Shown piece by piece: positions 55,143 through 63,957 of a DNA stretch of 64,000 nt. This DNA comes from Methanobacteriota archaeon (GTDB taxonomy: Archaea; Methanobacteriota; Methanobacteria; Methanobacteriales; Methanobacteriaceae): contig JAKQFA010000006.1 of assembly GCA_029556335.1 (NCBI GenBank), forward strand, positions 124,001 to 188,000, given 5' to 3'. Position 1 is the stretch's first letter; every line of letters begins with the position of its first letter. The notes beneath the pieces are model-generated. The model had not been told where the DNA came from and searched no databases. It saw only the letters and a program-made list of their open reading frames with translations. Position numbers and translations under genes: made by a program.

Positions 55143-55565
55143 TCATTTCACCTTCACCATGGAAAAGTCTTCAATGACAGTTACAGTCAGTATACCGGTT
55201 TCTTTATCTAGCTTGACATCAGCAACTTTTATTGGTGTCACGTTAGTCCCTGGTATGGTAGATAATAGTGCTGCTTGCCGAGCATTTTCAAGGGCTTCAG
55301 AAATGGGAACCTTACGTTTACTGGTTATCAGAGTATCGCCCTGAATGTAACTACCAGTCCTAAATCCAACACTAGCGATATTGTTCCTTATAGAATCCGT
55401 GGGTACAATATCGTTTCCTTTGATGATAACCCCTGATATGGGTATCCCCTGATCAGTTTCGGTGGTGGAGGCATAAGCCATGTAAGTCATCAGCCGGCCT
55501 GATAATATGAGTAGGAAGGCTAAAAATAAAATTATCAATGTGTCTCTTCTTACTTTAATGAACAT
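55143..55565 (-). CDS. single-pass membrane protein with POTRA-like domain
   Basis: 140 residues: a short basic N-terminus (MFIKVRRD), one transmembrane helix (about 9-28), then an outer domain at 42-133. The pattern ISGVIIKGNDIVPTDSIRNN, a turn with VGFRTGSYIQGDTL, a helix (ALENARQAALLS) and two strands (TPIKVADVKLD, GILTVTVIED) follows the beta-alpha-alpha-beta-beta order of a POTRA domain. That plan, short cytoplasmic end, helix and POTRA, is that of bacterial FtsQ/DivIB. Match is by eye. GGTGA with 5-nt spacer sets ATG 55565. Confidence 0.7.
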   Translation of the reverse strand: MFIKVRRDTLIILFLAFLLILSGRLMTYMAYASTTETDQGIPISGVIIKGNDIVPTDSIRNNIASVGFRTGSYIQGDTLITSKRKVPISEALENARQAALLSTIPGTNVTPIKVADVKLDKETGILTVTVIEDFSMVKVK

Positions 55566-55601
55566 GATGTTCACCGCTAATCTTCAAATATTTACCTATT
55601 T

Positions 55602-57176
55602 CTATTTTTCAATTAAGTTCTTGTTGTATTTTTGTGATAAATAATTGTTTATCTCTTCTTTATATTTGATGGCTGCTTCTCCGATACAGATGATAGCATC
55701 AACATTGCATTCTGTGGCTTTTTCCAATCCTTCCAGAACTTGTTCACAAGTTGCGCCTAGGGTTCCTTCCCGGAATTCAACAGGTTCAACATCGGTGATG
55801 AGTATTTCATTTCTGGAGATGTACTTCTCCGCTGCTTTTCGAGAGAAGAAGGATGCAGGAATTATGAAATCGGCCAAATCCATTGTTTTTTCTAATATTT
55901 CAAGGTCACCTGTTTTTTGGGATTCAGAGGATACTGTTATAACTACAGCTACTTTGGAGTAGATCTTTTTTAGCTCCTGGAGAACGGTTTCTACCCCAGA
56001 GGGATTGTGGGCATAATCCACAATGAAATCAGTGTTGGGCAATGATTTTATATGCTCAAGACGACCTGGCACACCCTTAAATGTTTCCAGACCTTTTTTG
56101 ATGTCATTCATTGATATTTCTAAAAACTCCCGGGCAACTACTATGCTCCCCAGGGCATTGTAAACATTGTGCAACCCCATTATACTCATATTTATGGTAT
56201 GGATACCCTGAGGCGTGTGTAGTAGGAATTTGTTAGGAGTAATGTCGGTGGCACGATAGTCTGGCTGGGGACGTTCCAAGCCACATTGGCAGCGATAGTA
56301 ACCAACCCCAGATATGGTTTCTCCCAGCAGTAATTCTTCTCCACACCAACATTTTTTACTGGAAATCCTGGAGGGATGATCTTCCACTCCAAATGTGATA
56401 ACCTTACCATGGTAGTTTACTTCTTTTAGAAGTCCCCATATGGTGGGATCATCGCAGTTAATGACAGCCACTCCATCCTGAAGTTCTTCCAGAAGCTCCC
56501 CCTTTATACGTGCATAGCTTAAAAAATCTGCATCTTGGCTGAGATGGTCAGGATTTATGTTGGTCAAGATTCCATAGGCTGGATTACATTTCTCCACTGT
56601 GAATTTAAGATCACCAGGAGTTCCTTCAGTTCCAGTCTCCAACACTGCAATATCAGCCTTTAAACGGGCTTGTAAGGGGGGAATATAGTCTACATTGCCT
56701 TGAAGTGTCTTAAAACCATGTTCGGTAGTTTTAAGTCCTGCGATTCTTGCTATGTGTTTCAGTAGGTGGGTGGTGGTGGTTTTACCATTGGTTCCAGTAA
56801 TGCATACAACTGGTTTTCCTGGTTCTATCGCATCAATGATATCATCAACTTTTATGATCTTTCCCGAACTTTCCAGCTTATGAAAGGTATCTGAGTCCTG
56901 GGGGAGGCTGGGGGGAGGTACAAAGTAGTCTGATTTATTAAAAAACTCTTCAGCATGTCCAGATAGGTATAGGGGTAGGTTATAGTCTTCTAAAGTATAT
57001 AGGTACTGACAACTCTCAGCAGATTCCAGATCACTTCCCAAAACTTCATATTCATGATCCATCAAAACCCTGGCTGCCAAGTTCCCAACTATTCCACATA
57101 CTCCTAGAACTCCGAAAACATTTTTCTGGTTGATCTTAAATGAGTTTTTCAGGAGTCTTGTACTGGTTCTATCCAT
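55602..57176 (-). CDS. Mur ligase family protein with MurT-like zinc ribbon
   Basis: About 524 residues: N-terminal Rossmann-like domain (GVLGVCGIVGNLAARVLM), P-loop CITGTNGKTTTT at 125-136, LTNINPDHLSQDADF, Lys225 in YARIKGELLEE at the carbamylated position, and DYAHNPSGV in the C-terminal domain. Residues 276-308 insert CWCGEE...CQCGLERPQPDY, a four-Cys knuckle followed by RPxPDY, as in bacterial MurT. Probably adds an amino acid or amidates the pseudomurein peptide. ATG 57176 is preferred to a TTG six codons upstream; neither has a strong ribosome site. Confidence 0.88.
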   Translation of the reverse strand: MDRTSTRLLKNSFKINQKNVFGVLGVCGIVGNLAARVLMDHEYEVLGSDLESAESCQYLYTLEDYNLPLYLSGHAEEFFNKSDYFVPPPSLPQDSDTFHKLESSGKIIKVDDIIDAIEPGKPVVCITGTNGKTTTTHLLKHIARIAGLKTTEHGFKTLQGNVDYIPPLQARLKADIAVLETGTEGTPGDLKFTVEKCNPAYGILTNINPDHLSQDADFLSYARIKGELLEELQDGVAVINCDDPTIWGLLKEVNYHGKVITFGVEDHPSRISSKKCWCGEELLLGETISGVGYYRCQCGLERPQPDYRATDITPNKFLLHTPQGIHTINMSIMGLHNVYNALGSIVVAREFLEISMNDIKKGLETFKGVPGRLEHIKSLPNTDFIVDYAHNPSGVETVLQELKKIYSKVAVVITVSSESQKTGDLEILEKTMDLADFIIPASFFSRKAAEKYISRNEILITDVEPVEFREGTLGATCEQVLEGLEKATECNVDAIICIGEAAIKYKEEINNYLSQKYNKNLIEK

Positions 57177-57496
57177 ATCTTCAACAACTCTCAAAAATAC
57201 ATGCCTTTCGATAATATAATTAAGTTTTAAACTTTAATCAGTCTATTTAACGGTTGACGTTACAACCACTTTATATTCCTGATAACAACTCCAAAGTTGA
57301 TTTGTACTGGTTGATTATTCATCTGTGACTGGGTCGGTGATAATAGGGGTGGTAATAATATATATAATATTAGATTCTGGGATTATAACGCGTCTAATCT
57401 CTTTTATAAATGTTTATTAAGGAAATTTATAGAAAATCAATGAATGTACGGGTGTAACAGAAGCTAATTATTCTCATCAAATTATTGATTTTTATA
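57177..57496. other. gap between the two Mur ligase genes
   Basis: 320 AT-rich bases on a strand where genes are otherwise close together. On the minus strand TTATATATA-like sequence near 57358-57370 could be a TATA element, about 185 nt before the downstream ligase, so that gene and the POTRA-like and secreted proteins may form a separate transcript. No gene or hairpin is evident. Confidence 0.4.
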
Positions 57497-58924
57497 CTAT
57501 TTAATTATGCCTTCTTCTTTAAATTTCTCTAAAATATCAGATGCTGGGTCCATACCCTGGGCACCTATCAATAATATTGTATCCTCTGAACTGGACATAT
57601 TAACGACTTCAAATAGAGCAATGCGTAATTGGGAATAGTGACTGTATTGGATACCTTCCTTTTTCAGTACATCTATAAATACCTTTTTCTCATCTTCCTG
57701 TACCCAGTTGGCCTTGTCCACCACATCCTGGCTACTGGTTATAACAAGGGTGTAATTGAGACCTTTAAGAGACTGGGCAATAGACATGGCATTAATCTCG
57801 TTTATATCCTTTCCACGAGATCCTCTTATGGAGCATACGATGTACAACTGGTTTTTGGATAGTTCAGCCACACTTTTTATGGTGGCTTTAATACCATCTG
57901 GGTTGTGAGCAAAATCATCTACAATAAGGGGTTTCCTATTTAATATGGAAAATCTTCTTTTAAGGGCATGATAAGACTTAACTCCTTTTTTTATAACCTC
58001 ATTATCAATATTTAAAGCTTTACAAGCAGCAATAGCTGCCATGGTATTCTGGAGGAAGTGGGGACTATGGAATGGTAGTTCCTCTTGTTTTAACAAAATA
58101 TCCCCCATTAAATATAATCCCTCCTCCATCATCTCCACTTGGCCGCCATGCCCAAAAGTTATAATCTCCGCTTCAGAAGGCACTAAATCCTTCATATTCA
58201 TAATCAGGGGGTCATCTGCATTCAAAACCACTGTTTTTCCATTAAAATTCCTTAATGCACCTGAAATCTCCTGGTAAGCTTCTTCAATGGAGCTCACCAG
58301 GTTGATATGGTCCATAGACACATTGGTGAATACTAGAATTTGGGGCTGGATGGCCTGAGTCATTAAAAATGCATGGTCCGACATAATCCGTTCTTCCCAT
58401 CCCTGCACTTCAGAAACCTCCAAAACCAGGATCTCCAGATTCTTGGTTTCGGAGATCTGTTTGGCGACCATAGGATCAATAAGGGTGTTGAACTCTGATA
58501 GGGAATCAGTATTGGTGTGACTTTTAAATCCTGCCACCTGGAGTATCTTATGAATCATGTGACTGGTGGTGGACTTTCCATTGGTCCCGGTAATTACCAC
58601 CCGTATGGATTCAGGTGCGAAAGTCTTTATAGCCCAGCGGAGAGCGAAGGCATTGGCATATTCGATCTTTTCAGTAATAATGAGGCACATATCATATTTT
58701 TTAACCTTATAAATGGCGGATCCACGGGCTTCCTGGGTCACTATGCATGTCACGCCTTTACTAGCAGCCATATCCACTCCTGAGCCATCTATCCAATGTC
58801 TGATTACTACATCACCATTTTTTGCATCGTTAAGGATGTTGAAAACACCGGTAATCTTACGATTTTTGCCTAGAAGTTTTCCCTGAACATGGGATGCCAA
58901 GTAGGCGGTGGTAATTTCTTTCAT
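57497..58924 (-). CDS. Mur ligase family protein (MurE-like, probable pseudomurein peptide ligase)
   Basis: 475 residues with the MurE/MurF plan: an N-terminal substrate-binding domain (1-105), P-loop VITGTNGKSTTS at 110-121, FTNVSMDHINLV, VVLNADDPL and, in the C-terminal domain, IVDDFAHNPDG and YIVCSIRGSRGKD. In Methanobacteriales such enzymes extend the UDP-linked pseudomurein peptide. No Lys is seen 12-17 residues before NADD, where bacterial MurE has its carbamylated Lys. Lies 10 nt downstream of the MraY-like gene. GGTTGAATT precedes the ATG. Confidence 0.88.
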   Translation of the reverse strand: MKEITTAYLASHVQGKLLGKNRKITGVFNILNDAKNGDVVIRHWIDGSGVDMAASKGVTCIVTQEARGSAIYKVKKYDMCLIITEKIEYANAFALRWAIKTFAPESIRVVITGTNGKSTTSHMIHKILQVAGFKSHTNTDSLSEFNTLIDPMVAKQISETKNLEILVLEVSEVQGWEERIMSDHAFLMTQAIQPQILVFTNVSMDHINLVSSIEEAYQEISGALRNFNGKTVVLNADDPLIMNMKDLVPSEAEIITFGHGGQVEMMEEGLYLMGDILLKQEELPFHSPHFLQNTMAAIAACKALNIDNEVIKKGVKSYHALKRRFSILNRKPLIVDDFAHNPDGIKATIKSVAELSKNQLYIVCSIRGSRGKDINEINAMSIAQSLKGLNYTLVITSSQDVVDKANWVQEDEKKVFIDVLKKEGIQYSHYSQLRIALFEVVNMSSSEDTILLIGAQGMDPASDILEKFKEEGIIK

Positions 58925-58934
58925 AATTCAACCT

Positions 58935-60008
58935 TCAAAGAAGAAATTGGTAAATGATGGCCACAGAACAGATGAGGAAGGTAACACCCCAGTAAATGGC
59001 CACTATTTTCTTTTCTGAGAGACCTTTATAGTGCAGAGTATGGTGTAGAGGTTCTACAGGTAGTTTAATTAGATGAACTCGGTGGAAGAGACTTATCATC
59101 ACGGATACGATGGGTATGGCCAGGGCCAGCACTGCCAAGTATATCACATCACCTAGAAATCCGGCTGTAATGTATCCTGCCCCCAGGGCAAAGGACCCTG
59201 TATCTCCCATGAAAATACTGGCGGGGTAACGGTTAAAAACCAGGAAACCAAGGGAAATCCCGGCCAGGGCTATGAAAGGTAGAGTTCCAGAAAAATTCCC
59301 ATTATTGAATGTAAATATAGCGCACGAAAGCGATGCTATGGTTAAAATTCCTACAGCCAAACCGTCCATGCCATCTATGAGGTTTACAGAATTGATTGAA
59401 CCGATAACTCCAAAGATGAGCACGGGTATAATTAATATTCCCAATTCAAAACCTAAAACTCCGCTGCTCACTGCTCCGGTAGCAACCAGGAACAATGCAA
59501 CCACGATTTGGGCGATTATTTTGTTGCGTTCAGAGACTTCACTTTTGATGGGCACTTCTCCAATAACCTCCACCTTTTCACCTGGTACGAGTTTTGCAAG
59601 ATCACTTTTAGCTTTTTCAGTGGTTACTCTTGCTTCTTCTCCGGGCTTGAGAGTTAAGCGACCAATTTCAACCGACTGAGTGCTGATGTTGCGGACCACC
59701 TTCTGCAGTTCCTTAACCTTCAAACCTAAAAGATCATCCAGTAGACCCACCAAACCGGAGCCCATCATAATTATGACTGTTAAAATCAGATTCATCTGAG
59801 TAAAAAATACTGCAGCACCTACAAGCATGCCCAGTAACATGGCTATGCCGCCCATAGTGGGAGTTCCAGCTTTATGGCGGTGTTCAGTAACGATGGGACT
59901 GTCAGTAATATCTGCATCCCTCAAAATCTTTCTCATAAAGAAGGTAAAGAACATCGTGGCCAGGAAGGTTAAAAGAAATAGTAGGATCATTGTTTGTAAC
60001 TCGTTCAA
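58935..60008 (-). CDS. MraY-like phosphoglycosyl transferase with cytoplasmic insertion
   Basis: 357-residue polytopic enzyme of the MraY/WecA family, expected to move the wall precursor from UDP onto a polyprenyl phosphate. Conserved: HKAGTPTMGG, LVGLLDDLLGL, INSVNLIDGMDGLAVG, FMGDTGSFALG and PLHHTLHYKG. Between about 98 and 160, where bacterial MraY has a short loop, there is a 60-residue hydrophilic insertion containing two LxPGE units (LKPGEEARV, LVPGEKVEV). TTG start with GGTGG. It precedes a Mur ligase, as mraY does in bacterial dcw clusters. Confidence 0.9.
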   Translation of the reverse strand: MNELQTMILLFLLTFLATMFFTFFMRKILRDADITDSPIVTEHRHKAGTPTMGGIAMLLGMLVGAAVFFTQMNLILTVIIMMGSGLVGLLDDLLGLKVKELQKVVRNISTQSVEIGRLTLKPGEEARVTTEKAKSDLAKLVPGEKVEVIGEVPIKSEVSERNKIIAQIVVALFLVATGAVSSGVLGFELGILIIPVLIFGVIGSINSVNLIDGMDGLAVGILTIASLSCAIFTFNNGNFSGTLPFIALAGISLGFLVFNRYPASIFMGDTGSFALGAGYITAGFLGDVIYLAVLALAIPIVSVMISLFHRVHLIKLPVEPLHHTLHYKGLSEKKIVAIYWGVTFLICSVAIIYQFLL

Positions 60009-60160
60009 TCTACCACCAAATTATGTATTATAATTATAAAAGTATTCAACATCCCATTACCATGATACTTAAACCATGCCATATTACTTAAATTTTACAC
60101 TCCGAATTTGTTCACTTTTAGTATATATGTTAATATCTAAGACGATAATGGTTACTCAAT

Positions 60161-61276
60161 TTATGATGGTAATTTCAGTGATTGGGCAATTTTTAACACT
60201 GAATTTCTAGTTTCCCCCCTTATGGTGATTCTTTGATGTTGAGGGGGGCCGTGTATTATCCAGCCATTTGAATCAGGGAAGTTCCTGTAAAGGTAACTGT
60301 TGCGTTTGGTGGAAAAATCACCCACAGGTACTTCCATAGCAAAGTAATTCTTAAGATTATACTGCACTTTTTCTGGGTTCCATTTTCCGGCTGCCATGTC
60401 CACCATCTCCTGGAGCGGGTTAATATTACAGGAAGCATAGGTCAAGTAACGGGTTCCGCTGGGCCGGGTGTTGATCTCCAAGACCAGGTTTTCTTTCCCG
60501 TCAAATATGAGATCTAAATCAGCGGAGCCAGCTACGCCCATCATCCTGCATATCTCACGGGCTAATTCAAGGATCATCTTATTATTCTTGGAATTATCTA
60601 AGCCTTCAATTTCTAGGGGTGCCTTTTTAACTTTGAAAAGAGGATGAGTGCCTTTGGTGCTGGTTTTTCCCTTGTAAACAGGTACCAATGGAATGTAATC
60701 ACCCTTCCAACCCAGTACTTCCACTGAAATTTCAACACCCGCTATGAACTCTTCTGCCAGGGCGTTTCCAAATTTTTTCAGATATTCTATCATTTCATGG
60801 TGACTATTGACCACTTCGATCCCCACGCCACCCTGCCCATGACTCTGCTTAAGTACCATTGGGAAACTGAAGTAGGATTCCGATAGATTCATATCAATCG
60901 ACTGGAAAGGAGGGGTGGGAAAGTTATTCTCTGTAAGGAATCTTTTTGTTTTAAATTTGCTTTGAGCTATAGATGCAGCCTCTAATGGCGAAGTAACTAC
61001 TGGAATCCCGTAATTTTCTTCTAAATCTTCTTTTAAACTTGAAAGAGACAATAAAGGTCCGTCAACACCTATTAATGGAACAACACCATCTACGTCTTCT
61101 TTAATGGCTACGGTTTTAGGGCCGTCCATTCCTCGAGGAACCCGGTGGAGGACATCTGCCAGGTTTTGGTTGGGAGCATCTGGATTAGATTCAGTTAATA
61201 CTGAAGTAATACCTTTATTTTTGGTGTATAATGCCACATCCTCAAACAGACGAGAGCCAATGAACATTAATTTCAT
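60161..61276 (-). CDS. ATP-grasp protein (CarB-like) of the pseudomurein locus
   Basis: 371 residues. An N-terminal Rossmann-like part (LMFIGSRLFEDVALYTKNKG) is followed by an ATP-grasp domain: MVLKQSHGQGGVGIEVV, the ATP-loop, EEFIAGVEISVEVLG, and LVLEINTRPSGTRYL for metal ligands. Similar CarB-like ATP-grasp genes accompany Mur homologues in pseudomurein-making archaea; a ligase joining an amino acid is the likely role. ATG 61276 has GTGAT upstream. First gene of the wall block on this strand. Confidence 0.85.
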   Translation of the reverse strand: MKLMFIGSRLFEDVALYTKNKGITSVLTESNPDAPNQNLADVLHRVPRGMDGPKTVAIKEDVDGVVPLIGVDGPLLSLSSLKEDLEENYGIPVVTSPLEAASIAQSKFKTKRFLTENNFPTPPFQSIDMNLSESYFSFPMVLKQSHGQGGVGIEVVNSHHEMIEYLKKFGNALAEEFIAGVEISVEVLGWKGDYIPLVPVYKGKTSTKGTHPLFKVKKAPLEIEGLDNSKNNKMILELAREICRMMGVAGSADLDLIFDGKENLVLEINTRPSGTRYLTYASCNINPLQEMVDMAAGKWNPEKVQYNLKNYFAMEVPVGDFSTKRNSYLYRNFPDSNGWIIHGPPQHQRITIRGETRNSVLKIAQSLKLPS

Positions 61277-61404
61277 TTCAATCACAGATAATTTCAGATT
61301 CAAATTTAAACTAAGCCCAGATATGTCTAGGATATTTGGAGTAACTGGTATTTAATGGGTTTTATTGGTGAATTTGGAACCGTTTAACCAATTGGTATAA
61401 AAAA

Positions 61405-61875
61405 TCAAGGTAAAAGAATGGTTTTTAACATATTCAAAACATTTATTGCACTTTTTTTTACATCCATGGTCATCTCATGACCTATCTCCATATTCATAGG
61501 TTGAATTCCAATAAGGGCTATCTTGGCGCCAGTACCCATTTCCAAATAGTTTATCAGGAAAGATATGGGTATGGCGTGTGTTGAGATGCTGTAATTAGAT
61601 ATTTCCTCTTTACTAACCAATCTTACGAATCCAGGGGCTTTATTCATATTTACTGCGTCTACCAGAAGAATGTGACTAGGAGTTTCTTTTTTTATAGTAC
61701 CAGTAAAGTTTTCTGGAACAACTCCCCCATCTATGGATATTATTTGGGGGTGCAAGTTGTTTAAACTTCTGGCAATGAATGTTCCCAGGGCATCATCTCC
61801 CTTCAAGTCATTTCCAATGCCCAGTATTACTAATTTTTCGTATCCCAACAAAAATTCAGTTAATTCTTGCTTCAA
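61405..61875 (-). CDS. hydrogenase maturation protease, HycI family
   Basis: 156-residue nickel-dependent endopeptidase that trims the C-terminus of a [NiFe]-hydrogenase large subunit once nickel is in place. GIGNDLKGDDALG supplies the first Asp ligand, ILLVDAVNM the second and STHAIPISF the His. TTG start inside the end of the preceding methyltransferase gene (20-nt overlap). Its target may be a coenzyme F420 or energy-converting hydrogenase; not determinable here. Confidence 0.92.
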   Translation of the reverse strand: MKQELTEFLLGYEKLVILGIGNDLKGDDALGTFIARSLNNLHPQIISIDGGVVPENFTGTIKKETPSHILLVDAVNMNKAPGFVRLVSKEEISNYSISTHAIPISFLINYLEMGTGAKIALIGIQPMNMEIGHEMTMDVKKSAINVLNMLKTILLP

Positions 61876-62629
61876 TGGTACTTAATCCACCTCCCATGAT
61901 GTATTTAAGATTTAAACGTATTTCTTGGTTTTTTTCAACTGTCAATAAATTGCAGGGCACCAGTAACGGTGGATTGAGCATGGGTGTGGGTCCACAGATT
62001 AAATTTGGGGTGAGCAGGGTGAAAGTAGTGATTTTTATTCCATTTACATTTCCATGGGAATTTGTCTTGAGTTTCAAAGTCAGATCTACCTTTTCATCAA
62101 TTTCTTTCAACAGATTTATGCGATTATATATTTTAAGAGGCCCCATGGTCTTGAAATTTTCTACCACCCTGTCCTGGTAACAATCCTGGTAACATACATG
62201 TTCTGCACCTAAATTAATGGCCTCGACACCGTTTAAAACTTCACAAGGTATTATGTGCCCTCCTTCGTGGAGATATCTCCGGGCATGGTTGATGACCGGT
62301 ATCATTTCTTCATCAATGAGGCCAGTGTCCAGCATCTCACAGATTATCAGATCAGCTTTTTCTGGATAATCCATTAGACTTGCATCACCCACTATCACGG
62401 AGACATTGTTAAAATAAGAAAGTCTGTTTAAGGCGGATCTGGCTGACAATTCATTTTTTTCGATGGCATAAACATGTTTTGCTCGTGGAGCTGCTTCAGC
62501 GGCAAGAACTCCGGAACCAGTTCCTAGATCATAGACAATTCCCTGCACTTTCTTGTTGATGGCTTCAAAAAAAACTGCTAGGCGTTCTTTGTCAGATAGC
62601 AATTTTTCTTGATAGGGGGTTAGTTTCAT
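61856..62629 (-). CDS. SAM-dependent methyltransferase, PRMT-like
   Basis: 257 residues. Motif I VYDLGTGSGVLAAEAA, post-I HVYAIEKNELSARSA, and ICEMLDTGLIDEEMIPVIN, an SExxDxxL-like double-E block as in arginine and related methyltransferases; the beta-rich C-terminus fits that fold. Substrate unknown. Placed between nikR and the hydrogenase protease gene, overlapping the latter by 20 nt. Confidence 0.83.
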   Translation of the reverse strand: MKLTPYQEKLLSDKERLAVFFEAINKKVQGIVYDLGTGSGVLAAEAAPRAKHVYAIEKNELSARSALNRLSYFNNVSVIVGDASLMDYPEKADLIICEMLDTGLIDEEMIPVINHARRYLHEGGHIIPCEVLNGVEAINLGAEHVCYQDCYQDRVVENFKTMGPLKIYNRINLLKEIDEKVDLTLKLKTNSHGNVNGIKITTFTLLTPNLICGPTPMLNPPLLVPCNLLTVEKNQEIRLNLKYIMGGGLSTIEARIN

Positions 62630-62742
62630 CAATGTATAGTGAATATTGATTCTATTAATAAAAATTCTGATGGTAAAAATAAGTTTAATTTCAAGAATGG
62701 TGTGAAGAAAATTTTATTAGGGGGAAGATTTGGTAAAAGTAG

Positions 62743-63153
62743 TTACATATTATCCCCGCTGGACGTACTGGTGAGTTTGACGTGTTCAACGCCCTTTAAT
62801 CTCATTATTTTTTCGGTAAGTTCCCGTATGTAATTGACATTCCCCTTAACCACAATAACTTCTAGACAATATTTTTCTGTCATGTGGACGTGCATAACAG
62901 CATTGATGAATTTTCGGTAGTCATGTTGGATATCGGTGAGGTCTTCCATTACTCCAGTATAGTGATGATCGTAAATCACAGCTAGAATACCGATTCGATC
63001 ACCTTCCATTTCATTCATCCACTGGTATCGCACAATGTAGTCTTTTAAAGCGTCTCTTATACCTTTTGATCTTGATTGGTATCCTCGATCTTTCAAAACT
63101 TCATCAAACTCGTTTAAAAGTTTCTTGGGTAAGGACATACTTATTCGCATCAT
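62743..63153 (-). CDS. nikR: nickel-responsive regulator NikR
   Basis: 136 residues: a ribbon-helix-helix DNA-binding start (MMRISMSLPKKLLNEFDEVL) and an ACT-like nickel domain. Ligands H77 (DIQHDY), H88 and H90 (VMHVHMTE) and C96 (KYCLEV) match the E. coli high-affinity site. Expected to repress nickel uptake genes when nickel is plentiful. First gene of a unit with the methyltransferase and hydrogenase protease. GAGGG precedes the ATG. Confidence 0.94.
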   Translation of the reverse strand: MMRISMSLPKKLLNEFDEVLKDRGYQSRSKGIRDALKDYIVRYQWMNEMEGDRIGILAVIYDHHYTGVMEDLTDIQHDYRKFINAVMHVHMTEKYCLEVIVVKGNVNYIRELTEKIMRLKGVEHVKLTSTSSGDNM

Positions 63154-63555
63154 TACAATTCCCTCGTATTATTTTATTATAATATTATCCTATTTAAATC
63201 TTTGTTTTCTTAGCAATATTGTTCACTACAAACAATTTGTATGTCTTCGGGGATACTGGTTTAGCATCACGGACAAAAAATTAACACTAGCACTATTATA
63301 TTACTGGTAATGCTATTGTTACTATTTAAACTTTGCCTACCTCGAAAACATTGATGACATTTAACAAAGTTGCTTAGATCTAAGCCAGAGTCAGGTCATA
63401 TTAAATCTTTATTAATAATCCTTTCCAATTATAAACAACTCTTCTTGGTTAGCCTTTTTCAAATACTTCATTAATTTTTCCATTAAAAACCAATACTATT
63501 AATCTTGTGTTTGACAACATATCAATTAACAGAATTATATTTATGTGGTGATACT
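63154..63555. other. divergent region between nikR and a CBS gene
   Basis: About 400 AT-rich bases. Towards nikR lies a TTTAAATA element (near 63191-63198) and an ATAATATTAT palindrome at 63179-63188. Near 63286-63313 TAGCA and TGCTA flank ATTACTGGTAAT. No gene is supported; a 61-codon plus-strand frame at 63125-63310 overlaps the nikR start and lacks a ribosome site. Confidence 0.4.
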
Positions 63556-63957
63556 ATGAAAGTGAGGGAGGCCATGAATCAAGGGGTGATATCCATCAGC
63601 GCCCAAACCAGCCCGTTAGAAGCCTTTGAAAAGATGTATAAGGAAGGTGTGCGTAGATTATTTGTGGTGAATGAAGAAGATGGTGTTTTGGGAGTGGTAT
63701 CCTATTCTGACCTTATTGGAGTACTGGGAGCCATAAAACCTACTATTCGGAAAGAAGTGTCCCTTAACCTGATGGATATCATGTCCAAGGATGTAATAAC
63801 CATTTCTGCCGGTGATGGAATTGAAGATGCAGCCAATTTGATGTTACGAGCAGACATATCTGGACTACTGGTCTTGGAGGATAAAAAGCCTGTAGGAGTA
63901 ATTAGTAAAACAGACATATGTCGGTTGGTGGCTGCTGAAATTCTGGTTCCTTCATAA
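63556..63957 (+). CDS. CBS domain pair protein
   Basis: 133 residues with two CBS repeats: MKVREAMNQGVISISAQTS to VLGVVSYSDLIGV, and IMSKDVITISAGDG to VGVISKTDICRLV. Likely binds adenine nucleotides or SAM and modulates a partner. GGTGA with 4-nt spacer (GGTGATACTATG) fixes the ATG at 63556, removing 17 codons of the longer frame. Confidence 0.92.
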   Translation: MKVREAMNQGVISISAQTSPLEAFEKMYKEGVRRLFVVNEEDGVLGVVSYSDLIGVLGAIKPTIRKEVSLNLMDIMSKDVITISAGDGIEDAANLMLRADISGLLVLEDKKPVGVISKTDICRLVAAEILVPS

